From Streptomyces sp. NBC_01275 (lineage in GTDB: Bacteria; Actinomycetota; Actinomycetes; Streptomycetales; Streptomycetaceae): a stretch of DNA of 64,000 nt. The DNA is taken from the NCBI RefSeq assembly GCF_026340655.1, contig NZ_JAPEOZ010000001.1, positions 2,418,001-2,482,000 of the forward strand, written 5' to 3'. Below are positions 55,293 through 62,620 of this stretch, one piece after another. The translations under genes and the position numbers were made by a program. Under the pieces are notes generated by a model. It worked only from the letters and a program-made list of their open reading frames with translations. It did not search any database and was not told where the DNA came from. How positions within the stretch are numbered: the first letter of the stretch is position 1; each line of letters starts with the position of its first letter.

Positions 55293-56024
55293 ATGAGCGA
55301 CCTGTCTCCTTTCACGTACGAGTACGACGGCGAGCGCCTCAGCGGGGTGTACGGCGGTGCCGGCGACGACAGGCCGGGGGCCGTCACGGCCGTCGTGCTG
55401 CACGGCGCGGGCAACGGCAGCAAGGAGCGACTGCTGCCGCTGCTCGGCGAGTTCACCGCCCGGGGCTGCCGCGCGCTCGCCTTCGACTTCTCCGGGCACG
55501 GCGAAAGCAGCGGCGCGCTGGGCGAGTTGAGCCTGCGCCGACGCTTCGAGCAGGCGGTCGCCGTGATCGACGCGCACACGCCGGCCGACGGTCCGCTGAT
55601 CCTGGTCGGGTTCAGCATGAGCGGGCAGACGGTGGCGGACCTCGCCGCGCACTACGGGGAGCGGGCGGTCGCCCTGGGGCTGTGCGCGCCCGCGGTGTAC
55701 GCGGCCGAGGCCTGGGACGTGCCGTTCGGCGAGGGGGACGGACGGTTCAGTGAGATCATCCGCACCCCGGACAGCTGGCGCAAGGCCCCCGCGCTCGACG
55801 CGCTGCGGGCGTACGAGGGCCGGGCGGTGCTCGTCGTGCCGGGCACGGACACGGTGATCCCGCCGGAGGTGACCGAGGCGGTCCAGGACTCGCTCGCCGT
55901 GCACGCCCGGTACGCGCGGCTCGAACTGCCGGACGCCGACCACTGGTTGGGCCTGTGGCTGCGCGACCACGCCGACGACCGGCGGGAGTTCGTGACAGCC
56001 CTGCTGAACGGACCTGACCAGTAG
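55293..56024 (+). CDS. Alpha/beta hydrolase
   Basis: A 243-residue hydrolase with VVLHGAGNGSKE (oxyanion region), AFDFSGHGESSG, the nucleophile elbow GFSMSGQT, the acid VPGTDTVIPPEV and the histidine in PDADHWLGLW. Substrate unknown. ATG 55293 is chosen; an upstream ATG at 55281 would add four residues. It converges on the DUF2252 gene 16 bases away. Confidence 0.9.
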   Translation: MSDLSPFTYEYDGERLSGVYGGAGDDRPGAVTAVVLHGAGNGSKERLLPLLGEFTARGCRALAFDFSGHGESSGALGELSLRRRFEQAVAVIDAHTPADGPLILVGFSMSGQTVADLAAHYGERAVALGLCAPAVYAAEAWDVPFGEGDGRFSEIIRTPDSWRKAPALDALRAYEGRAVLVVPGTDTVIPPEVTEAVQDSLAVHARYARLELPDADHWLGLWLRDHADDRREFVTALLNGPDQ

Positions 56025-56040
56025 CAGATCCGAGGAGGCG

Positions 56041-57381
56041 TCAGACGCCGGGCGTGGCGGACACCACGCCCGCGGTGACCGCCGCGTCCAGGACCGCGTG
56101 GTCGGCGGCGCTCTGGTCGGCGTAGGCCAGGGCGAAGTCGGCGACGGCGCGTTCGAAGGTGTCCGCGCCGCCGAGGTAGCCGGCGATGGCGATGCGGTCG
56201 CCGGAGCGGGCGTGGGCGCGGGCCAGGACGGTGCCGCACAGGCGGGCGTACGCCTGGAGGTCGGCCGGGGACATTCCGGCGACGTCGGCGGAGCCCTTCA
56301 TGTCGCGCAGCTGACGCCAGTAGAAGGCGCGGCCCTGCGGACCGGTCATCCAGCCCAGGAAGATGTCGCCGGCCGCCTGCAGCAGCCGCTGCCCGGCGAC
56401 GACCCGGCGGCCGGGGTGGACGTACGGTCCGCTCGGCAGGTGCTCTTCGAGGACCGACCTGCGCGCCTCCTTGATCTGCAGGAACAGCGGGTCGTCGGCG
56501 TCGCGCCCGGCGAGCAGCACGATGAAGCAGCGGGTGCCGACGCTGCCGACGCCGACGACCTTGCGGGCGGCGTCGACGAAGCGGTAGCGGTCGAGCAGCA
56601 GGCGGCGCTCCTCGCCGAGGGTGGAGCGGTAGTCGCTGAAGATCTTGCGCAGGGCGGCGGCGTCGGAGGCTCCGGCGGGTTCGAGCAGCGGTGGGTCCTG
56701 GATGATGCGGTGGCGTCCGTCGACGACCTCCGTCAGCTTGCCGAGGACCTGGAGGCTGGTGCGGCGGCGGGCCCGGGTGAGGCTCGCCTCGGCCCGCTTG
56801 CGGTGGCGGGCGGAGCGCAGCAGGGGTGCGAGCCGGTCGGCGTCGAAGCGCTCGTACCAGACGGCGAGCTCCCCGAGCCCGGACAGCCGCCGCATGGCGG
56901 TGCGGTAGGCGGCGACCGCCTCCAGGGCGGCCCGGTACGCCTTGGGGTCGGGGTGGCCGTTCTCGCGGGCGGCCAGGGCGACGGAGGCGGCGAGCCGTTT
57001 GACGTCCCATTCGAAGGGCCCGGGGAACGTCTCGTCGAAGTCGTTCAGGTCGAAGAGCAGCGCCCGCTCCGGGGAGGCGTACAGCCCGAAGTTGAGCAGA
57101 TGGGCGTCGCCGCACAGCTGCACGGTCAGCCCGGTGTGCGGCTGCGACGCCAGGTCGGCGGCCATCACGGCGGCCGCCCCGCGCAGGAAGGCGAACGGCG
57201 AGGCGGCCATCCGCCCGTACCGGATCGGCAGCAGCTCGGGCAGCCGGTCCCGCCCCTGGCGTTCCAGTACGGCGACGGGGTCGGGCCGGTCGACGGGCGC
57301 GAGCCAGCCGCCGTGGGCGGAGCGGGGGACGCGTCGGCGGGCGTCCCGGCCGCGCCGGGCGCGGTCGGCGGGGGTGGTCAT
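56041..57381 (-). CDS. DUF2252 protein, kinase-like fold
   Basis: A 446-residue protein with RYGRMAASPFAFLRGAA, CGDAHLLNFGLYASPERALLFDLNDFDET and VGVGSVGTRCFIVLLAG, the hallmarks of DUF2252. The GDAH..N and DxxDFDE pattern resembles aminoglycoside-phosphotransferase-like kinases. No substrate known. ATG 57381 is chosen; the upstream open frame is a non-coding extension. Confidence 0.88.
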   Translation of the reverse strand: MTTPADRARRGRDARRRVPRSAHGGWLAPVDRPDPVAVLERQGRDRLPELLPIRYGRMAASPFAFLRGAAAVMAADLASQPHTGLTVQLCGDAHLLNFGLYASPERALLFDLNDFDETFPGPFEWDVKRLAASVALAARENGHPDPKAYRAALEAVAAYRTAMRRLSGLGELAVWYERFDADRLAPLLRSARHRKRAEASLTRARRRTSLQVLGKLTEVVDGRHRIIQDPPLLEPAGASDAAALRKIFSDYRSTLGEERRLLLDRYRFVDAARKVVGVGSVGTRCFIVLLAGRDADDPLFLQIKEARRSVLEEHLPSGPYVHPGRRVVAGQRLLQAAGDIFLGWMTGPQGRAFYWRQLRDMKGSADVAGMSPADLQAYARLCGTVLARAHARSGDRIAIAGYLGGADTFERAVADFALAYADQSAADHAVLDAAVTAGVVSATPGV

Positions 57382-57616
57382 CTGCGCCGCCGTCTCTGCA
57401 TCACGCTCACGCTCACCCTCGCCTCGCCTCCCTGCCCACGTCACCGGCCACCGCCCGGCCTCCTGTTCGCAGTGAAGGCCGGGCGGCGGACATGCGCATG
57501 CCGGGCACGGCGGACGGGTGACGGGTGACGGGGGTGATGCCGGGCGACGGCGGCCGATTGTCAGTGGCGTCGGGGAGGATGCGTACAGGGACCGGTGCGG
57601 GTGGGCGGAGGCGCGG

Positions 57617-58855
57617 ATGGGTGACGGGCTGCGGTATGTGGGAACGGCGGAGCGGCGGGCCCGGCTGGCCCTGCGGCACCGGCTGGCCCCGGCGGCGCGG
57701 GCCGGGACGCCCGAGGAGGTGGCCGAGGCGCTCGTCGCCCTGCACGGCTCGGACCCGGCGTCCGTGTATCTGGCGGTCGGCGCGCGGCTGGCCGACTCCC
57801 GGGCGACCGTGTCGGAGACCGACCGGGCGCTGTACGGCGACGGGAGCGACCGGAGCCATAGAAGTGACCAGAGCGACGGAAGTGACCGGAGCGACAGGAC
57901 GCTGGTCCGGATGCACGGCATGCGGCACACCGTCTTCGTGTTCCCGGCCTCGCTGACCGCGGTCGTACACGCCTCGACGAGCCTTGACGTGGCCGCCCGG
58001 GAGCGGGCCTCGCTGGTCAAGGGCATGGCGAAGGCGGGCGCGCCGGACGCGGCCTGGCTGAAGGAGGTCGAGGAGTCGACGCTGGCCGTGCTGGCGCGGC
58101 TGGGCCAGGCGACAGCGGCGGAGCTGGCCCAGGAGGAGCCCCGGCTGCGGGAGCGGTTCGTGTACGCGGCCGGGAAGAGCTACGAGGGCGTCCACACCGT
58201 CTCGACGCGGCTGCTGAAGGTGCTCGGGGTCGAGGGGAAGGTGGTCCGGGGCCGCCCGCTGGGCTCGTGGACGTCGAGCCAGTTCCGCTGGGCACTCGCC
58301 CCCGAGCATCCCGAACTGGCCGCGGCGGACGCCCAGGCGGAGCTGCTGCGCCGCTGGCTGACGGCCTGCGGGCCGGCCACGGAGGCGGACCTGAAGTGGT
58401 GGACGGGGTGGCGGGTGACGGACGTCCGGCGGGCGCTGGCTGCGATCGGGGCGCGGGCGGTGTCGCTGGACGAGGGCACGGGGTACGTCGTCGAGGGCGA
58501 CGTCGATCCCGTGGCCGGCCCCGAGGAGCCGTGGGCGGCTCTGCTGCCGGCCCTCGACCCCACGGCGATGGGGTGGCAGGGCCGGGACTGGTATCTGGCG
58601 CCGGAGTCCCGGCCCGCCCTGTTCGACCGGAGCGGGAACATAGGGCCGACGGTGTGGTGGGACGGCCGGGTGGTGGGCGGCTGGGCCCAGCGCGCCGACG
58701 GGGAGATCGTCTGGCGGATCCTGGACGGGACAGGCGTGGGGCGGGAGGCGGAGGCGGCGATCACGGCGGCGGCGGAGCGGTGCGCGGCCTGGGTGGGGGC
58801 CACGCGGGTGACGCCCAGATTCCGGACGCCGGTGGAGCGGGAGCTGTCGTCCTGA
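57617..58855 (+). CDS. HTH_42 winged-helix protein, AlkZ/YcaQ-like
   Basis: A 412-residue protein of the HTH_42 superfamily, whose members include DNA glycosylases that unhook crosslinks. Recognisable parts are RRARLALRHRL at the N-terminus, YEGVHTVSTRLLKVLGVEGKVVRG, WSxxR-like LLRRWLTACGPATEADLKWWTG and DRSGNIGPTVWWDGRVVGGW. The N-terminal segment where AlkZ has the catalytic QxQ reads LVALHGSDPASVYLAVGAR, so the Gln residues are replaced. A Ser/Asp/Arg repeat tract (about residues 75-93) is inserted. ATG 57617 follows GGAGG. Confidence 0.85.
   Translation: MGDGLRYVGTAERRARLALRHRLAPAARAGTPEEVAEALVALHGSDPASVYLAVGARLADSRATVSETDRALYGDGSDRSHRSDQSDGSDRSDRTLVRMHGMRHTVFVFPASLTAVVHASTSLDVAARERASLVKGMAKAGAPDAAWLKEVEESTLAVLARLGQATAAELAQEEPRLRERFVYAAGKSYEGVHTVSTRLLKVLGVEGKVVRGRPLGSWTSSQFRWALAPEHPELAAADAQAELLRRWLTACGPATEADLKWWTGWRVTDVRRALAAIGARAVSLDEGTGYVVEGDVDPVAGPEEPWAALLPALDPTAMGWQGRDWYLAPESRPALFDRSGNIGPTVWWDGRVVGGWAQRADGEIVWRILDGTGVGREAEAAITAAAERCAAWVGATRVTPRFRTPVERELSS
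57838..57900 (+). repeat. Short in-frame repeats encoding a Ser/Asp/Arg tract
   Basis: Imperfect units of GACCGGAGCGAC / GGAAGTGACC encode alternating Ser, Asp and Arg (SDRSHRSDQSDGSDRSDR) within the HTH_42 gene. Confidence 0.7.
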
Positions 58856-58866
58856 GGCCTGAGAAG

Positions 58867-58894
58867 CCCCGGCGCCCACCGAGGGACGCCGGGG
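58867..58894 (+). terminator. Terminator after the HTH_42 gene
   Basis: CCCCGGCG (58867-58874) and CGCCGGGG (58887-58894) form an 8-bp stem with a 12-base loop. Confidence 0.6.
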
Positions 58895-58900
58895 AACTGG

Positions 58901-58970
58901 ATCTCAGCGTGTCTCAACCGTTCTCAGCGCGACTCGGCGCGTCTCGGCGCGTCTCGGCGCGTCTCAGCGG
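58901..58970. repeat. 10-bp tandem repeat, 7 units, over a gene 3' end
   Basis: Seven consecutive 10-bp units of the form NTCTCRGCGY start at 58901. The stop codon of the minus-strand gene (58964-58966) lies in the last unit. Ten base pairs is close to one DNA helical turn, so the motif presents on one face. Confidence 0.85.
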
Positions 58971-59278
58971 TTGTACCTCATGAACGCCCGCACCATGTGG
59001 CACGTCGTGTCCGACGGCGGATGGACGCCGATCAGCTCCGCCGTGCTGCGGATCTTCTCGTTCTGGGCCTGGTTCGGCATGTAGACGCCCAGGTCGAGCA
59101 GGGCGATGGCGAGGCGCATGGCCTTGAGACGCCGGTTGTGCGTGGCGTACCACTCACGCGGACGCCCGGGCGGCAACGGCCGCTTCGCCACGGGCACGTA
59201 CGGCAGGTCGAGTTGGACGGATCGCTTCGCGGTGGACTGGGTCGGCAACGGCTTCTGCTGGAGTGCGGCAGCGGGCAC
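58964..59278 (-). CDS. Small conserved hypothetical protein, 104 aa
   Basis: A basic soluble protein (LPYVPVAKRPLPPGRPREWYATHNRRLKAM, then IALLDLGVYMPNQAQNEKIRSTAEL) with no signal peptide. Family unknown. I prefer GTG 59278: AGGAGG sits exactly six bases upstream, whereas it abuts the ATG at 59284. Its last codons lie in the 10-bp repeat array. Confidence 0.75.
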   Translation of the reverse strand: MPAAALQQKPLPTQSTAKRSVQLDLPYVPVAKRPLPPGRPREWYATHNRRLKAMRLAIALLDLGVYMPNQAQNEKIRSTAELIGVHPPSDTTCHMVRAFMRYNR

Positions 59279-59284
59279 GGGCAT

Positions 59285-59290
59285 CCTCCT
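59285..59290 (-). promoter_or_regulatory. AGGAGG that decides the start at 59278
   Basis: The perfect Shine-Dalgarno AGGAGG (minus strand) abuts ATG 59284, too close to serve it, but stands six bases from GTG 59278. Confidence 0.6.
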
Positions 59291-59449
59291 GTCGCGGTCA
59301 GGGCCCGGTCCGGAAACCTCCGGTGGAACCCTCGAACACTGCTTCTATTCTACCGTCCCCCACTGACAATTGCCCCTGGTCACAGGGGCTTTCGGGGTCC
59401 CAGTGACGCACGGGGAGAACGGGTTTCCGGGCCCGTCCGAACCTCCGGC

Positions 59450-59455
59450 TACCGT
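59450..59455 (+). promoter_or_regulatory. -10 box TACCGT before the ArsC-like gene
   Basis: TACCGT ends seven bases before ATG 59463; leaderless arrangement. Confidence 0.4.
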
Positions 59456-59462
59456 GACCCTC

Positions 59463-59849
59463 ATGGAGATCTGGATCAACCCCGCCTGTTCCAAGTGCCG
59501 CAGCGCGATCAGCCTGCTCGACGCCGAGGGCGCCGACTACACCGTCCGCCGCTATCTGGAGGACGTGCCGAGCGAGGACGAGATCAGGGACGTACTCGAC
59601 CGCCTCGGCCTGGAGCCCTGGGACATCACCCGCACCCAGGAGGACGTCGCCAAGGAACTCGGCCTCAAGGAGTGGGCGCGGGACGCCGGTTCGCGCGGGC
59701 GCTGGGTCACCGCGCTCGCCGAGCACCCGAGGCTCATCCAACGCCCGATCATCACCGCGGACGACGGTACGGCCGTGGTGGGTCGCACGGAGGAGGCCGT
59801 ACGTGATGCCGTGACGCGCATCACATCCACAGACTCTCGTGACGCCTGA
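59463..59849 (+). CDS. ArsC/Spx-family thioredoxin-fold protein
   Basis: A 128-residue protein with the N-terminal redox pair in NPACSKCRSA, the ArsC-like YLEDVPSEDEIRDVL and LIQRPII near the C-terminus (RPI motif). Members reduce arsenate or act as regulators; no ars genes are nearby, so arsenate reduction is not assured. Confidence 0.88.
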   Translation: MEIWINPACSKCRSAISLLDAEGADYTVRRYLEDVPSEDEIRDVLDRLGLEPWDITRTQEDVAKELGLKEWARDAGSRGRWVTALAEHPRLIQRPIITADDGTAVVGRTEEAVRDAVTRITSTDSRDA

Positions 59850-59911
59850 GTAACCGCGTTCGATATCTCGTACCTAGCGACGTACGCTTCCCTACCTCTC
59901 AGGAGGCGCGC

Positions 59912-60601
59912 ATGTCGCGCAGAAGAACAGTCGGTACGAAGAAGAAGCTCGCGCTGCTCGTCAGCGCGGCGGCGGTCGCGGGCGGCGGCGCCTTCGTGAT
60001 GGCGAACAGTTCGAACGCCGCCCAGACGTCCGGGAACCCTCAGACGTTGTCCGCCGCGAACTCGACGGTCTGCCAGGGCCTGGCGACCGCCCTCGGCAAC
60101 AACCAGAAGTTCATCGACGGCCAACGGGCCGCCCCGGACGCGCAGTCCGAGGCCCGGATCGCCAACCGCGAGGCCGTCATCGCGCAGATCAAGGTGCAGC
60201 AGAAGGCGTCGGGATGCGTCGTTGGGGAGTCGGCTCAGGACTCCCAGTCGACGCAGCCCTCGCAGGCCGCTTCCACCCCGGCCGCTTCCGCGCCGGCAGC
60301 CTCGGCGCCGGCCGGAAACACCGGTAGCACCGGAAACGGCGGCGCCGCCTCCGGCCAGCAGGTCTGCAAGGGCTCGACGGTCACCCTCTCCGGCGAGGCC
60401 GGCGCCCCGGCCGCGTCGAGCAACCAGTTCCCGGCGGGCACCAAGCTGAAGGTGACCAACCTGGACAACAACAAGTCCACGACCGTGGTGGTCACCTCGG
60501 TCTCCGGCAGCTGTGCGCTGCTCAACAACGCGGCTTTCGAGCAGGTGCGTGAGCCCGGCAAGTTCCTGATCCGCCGGGCAGTGATCGAGAAGGTGGGGTG
60601 A
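59912..60601 (+). CDS. Secreted protein with C-terminal domain resembling a double-psi barrel
   Basis: A 229-residue protein with a signal peptide (basic KKK then LALLVSAAAVAGGGAFVMANSSNA). A helical first domain follows, then a Ser/Ala/Pro linker (about 110-145) and a C-terminal domain (GTKLKVTNLDNNKSTTVVVTSVSGSC, LIRRAVIEKVG) that resembles an RlpA/expansin-like barrel. It has four cysteines in likely disulfides. AGGAGG precedes the ATG. Confidence 0.72.
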   Translation: MSRRRTVGTKKKLALLVSAAAVAGGGAFVMANSSNAAQTSGNPQTLSAANSTVCQGLATALGNNQKFIDGQRAAPDAQSEARIANREAVIAQIKVQQKASGCVVGESAQDSQSTQPSQAASTPAASAPAASAPAGNTGSTGNGGAASGQQVCKGSTVTLSGEAGAPAASSNQFPAGTKLKVTNLDNNKSTTVVVTSVSGSCALLNNAAFEQVREPGKFLIRRAVIEKVG

Positions 60602-60712
60602 GGCTCGACCGCCGAGGCGCTCTGTGAGGCGGCGGCCCGCGTCGGCCGCCACCGTGTACGTGTCATGTGTCAAAGGTCCTGCTGCTCGCGGCCACGAGCG
60701 GCAGGACCGACG

Positions 60713-60779
60713 CATGTTCAGGGCCGACCCATGTTCATGGCCGCCCGTGCTCAGGGCCGGGACATGTTCAGGGCCGGGA
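60713..60779 (+). repeat. 17-bp direct repeats, four copies, upstream of glnII
   Basis: Units of the form CATGTTCAGGGCCGGGA begin at 60713, 60730, about 60746 and 60763, with a degenerate fifth from 60780. Confidence 0.8.
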
Positions 60780-60795
60780 CATCCAGGGACCGCAG

Positions 60796-60829
60796 CCCCC
60801 TCCCCTCCCCTCCCCTCCCCTCCCCTCCC
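60796..60829 (-). repeat. CCCCT tract; G-quadruplex candidate on the minus strand
   Basis: Six runs of at least four C and one of three, each separated by a single T. The complementary strand therefore has six GGGG runs with one-base loops, an ideal intramolecular G4 sequence. Confidence 0.7.
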
Positions 60830-61035
60830 TCAGTTCGCGAACCGCAACGGCGAGCGCTCGGGCCCGGCGACGGCTCGACGCCGGCCGAGGCGGGCGTACC
60901 CCTCGCGGCCCCCCGCATTCCCATCGCATACGAGACGCCGTCCGCCCCCGCCCGCGCCCCCGTCTGCGACCGCGAACGGCAACTTCCGGCCGGGCCGGCG
61001 TCCTCACACCGTGAGCCGCACCACAGAACCACCAG

Positions 61036-61073
61036 GTAACACGGGGTTCACATTCGAGCAATGATCGGGAAAT
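61036..61073 (+). promoter_or_regulatory. GlnR-box-like site upstream of glnII
   Basis: GTAAC-N6-TTCAC-N6-GCAAT-N6-GAAAT has the same 11-bp spacing as the site before glnA, with a weaker match to gTnAc/GaAAc. It suggests shared nitrogen control. Confidence 0.6.
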
Positions 61074-61173
61074 CGCCTGTTGACAAGCTTTCGGGCAAAC
61101 AGGCGGCGCCCCAGTGCCGCAGCGCCGCAGCACCCGCAAGTGCGTCTAGACACACCCCCGAAGGAAGTGGCCC

Positions 61174-62202
61174 GTGACCTTCAAGGCTGAGTACATCTGG
61201 ATCGACGGCACCCAGCCGACGGCCAAGCTCCGTTCCAAGACGAAGATCCTGGCGGACGACGCCAAGGGCGAGGAGCTGGGGATCTGGGGCTTCGACGGGT
61301 CCTCCACGAACCAGGCCGAGGGGCACTCCTCGGACCGTGTCCTCAAGCCGGTCTTCACCTGCCCCGACCCGATCCGCGGCGGCGACGACATCCTCGTCCT
61401 GTGCGAGGTCCTCAACATCGACATGACGCCGCACGAGTCCAACACGCGTGCCGCGCTCACCGAGGTCGCCGAGAAGTTCGCGGGCCAGGAGCCGATCTTC
61501 GGCATCGAGCAGGAGTACACGTTCTTCCAGGACGGCTACCCGCTCGGCTTCCCCAAGGGCGGCTTCCCGGCCCCCCAGGGCGGCTACTACTGCGGTGTCG
61601 GCGCCGACGAGATCTTCGGCCGTGAGGTCGTCGAGGCGCACCTGGAGAACTGTCTGGCCGCCGGCCTCGCGATCTCCGGCATCAACGCCGAGGTCATGCC
61701 CGGTCAGTGGGAGTTCCAGGTCGGCCCGGTCTCCCCGCTCGAGGTCTCCGACCACCTGTGGGTGGCCCGCTGGCTGCTCTACCGCACCGCCGAGGACTTC
61801 GGCGTCTCCGCCACCCTCGACCCCAAGCCGGTCAAGGGCGACTGGAACGGCGCGGGCGCGCACACCAACTTCTCCACCAAGGCGATGCGCGAGGGCTACG
61901 ACGCGATCATCACCGCGTGCGAGTCGCTCGGCGAGGGCTCCAAGCCCCTCGACCACGTCAAGCACTACGGCGCCGGCATCGACGACCGTCTGACCGGTCT
62001 GCACGAGACCGCCCCGTGGAACGAGTACTCCTACGGCGTCTCCAACCGCGGCGCGTCGGTCCGTATCCCGTGGCAGGTCGAGAAGGACGGCAAGGGCTAC
62101 ATCGAGGACCGCCGTCCCAACGCCAACGTGGACCCGTACCTGGTGACCCGCCTGATCGTGGACACCTGCTGCTCCGCGCTGGAGAAGGCCGGCCAGGTCT
62201 GA
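61174..62202 (+). CDS. glnII: Glutamine synthetase type II
   Basis: A 342-residue eukaryote-like glutamine synthetase with YIWIDG at the N-terminus, FDGSSTNQAEG, PIFGIEQEYTFF, GINAEVMPGQWEFQVG and GAGAHTNFST. It lacks the adenylylation tyrosine loop of GSI. GTG 61174 follows GAAGGAAG. A second glutamine synthetase gene (glnA) lies 10 kb upstream; both have GlnR-like boxes. A terminator follows. Confidence 0.97.
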   Translation: MTFKAEYIWIDGTQPTAKLRSKTKILADDAKGEELGIWGFDGSSTNQAEGHSSDRVLKPVFTCPDPIRGGDDILVLCEVLNIDMTPHESNTRAALTEVAEKFAGQEPIFGIEQEYTFFQDGYPLGFPKGGFPAPQGGYYCGVGADEIFGREVVEAHLENCLAAGLAISGINAEVMPGQWEFQVGPVSPLEVSDHLWVARWLLYRTAEDFGVSATLDPKPVKGDWNGAGAHTNFSTKAMREGYDAIITACESLGEGSKPLDHVKHYGAGIDDRLTGLHETAPWNEYSYGVSNRGASVRIPWQVEKDGKGYIEDRRPNANVDPYLVTRLIVDTCCSALEKAGQV

Positions 62203-62232
62203 TCCCGGTTCTTCGCTGAGGTTCTTCTCCGG

Positions 62233-62263
62233 AGGGGCGCCCACCGTCACGGTGGGCGCCCCT
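62233..62263 (+). terminator. Intrinsic terminator after glnII
   Basis: A 14-bp perfect stem (62233-62246 with 62250-62263) and a three-base loop. Confidence 0.85.
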
Positions 62264-62283
62264 TCCGCATGCGGCCGACGTCC

Positions 62284-62355
62284 TTCAAGTCGGGCTTCAC
62301 GTCAGGCTTCATGGCGGGCTTCAAGGCAGGCTTCAAGGCAGGCTTCAAGGCAAGG
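62284..62355 (+). repeat. 12-bp tandem repeat, 6 copies
   Basis: Six units TTCAAGGCAGGC with decreasing identity upstream, starting at 62284, 62296, 62308, 62320, 62332 and 62344, just after the glnII terminator. Confidence 0.9.
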
Positions 62356-62415
62356 AAGCGTCCAAGCTGTGAGAGAAGGCTGCTGTTGCGGGCGTGTGTC
62401 TGCTTCAATGAGGTC

Positions 62416-62538
62416 ATGGCCAGCTTCCAGAAGTACACCGCGACGGGTCGCCATGACCTCGAGCCGTTCTGGCCTACCCGTCAGCACCACGACTTCGACC
62501 GGGTGTGTTGTCGCGCGATGAACGCGCCGGCCCTCTAA
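62416..62538 (+). CDS. Possible leader peptide with Cys-Cys motif (40 aa)
   Basis: A 40-residue open frame ending QHHDFDRVCCRAMNAPAL, 82 bases before the winged-helix gene. The RxHxDxxRV pattern followed by adjacent cysteines resembles Streptomyces leader peptides thought to sense cysteine supply. The start is uncertain (GAGG is only two bases from ATG 62416). A GGCC-TTC-GGCC hairpin (around 62552-62562) lies between it and the next gene. Family assignment is from memory. Confidence 0.45.
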   Translation: MASFQKYTATGRHDLEPFWPTRQHHDFDRVCCRAMNAPAL

Positions 62539-62620
62539 AGCCGTACACCCCGGCCTTCGGCCAGCGCGCACGACGTACGTCCCTTCCGACGAACTCCTCG
62601 CGCGAAAGAGCTGACCTCTC

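Larger units (their letters stand above)
60602..61173 (+). other. Long gene-free region upstream of glnII
   Basis: A 572-base interval without a convincing gene. In order it holds a weak hairpin (60631-60650), 17-bp direct repeats (60713-60779), a C-rich CCCCT tract (60796-60829), a GlnR-like box (61036-61073) and TTGACA at 61080-61085 with no matching -10. The start region of glnII has GAAGG as ribosome site. Confidence 0.6.

Noticed and set aside
62252..62521. Alternative open frame over the 12-bp repeats after glnII
   Set aside because: Overlaps the glnII terminator, has no ribosome site, and its translation is repeat-derived Arg/Ser/Gln.
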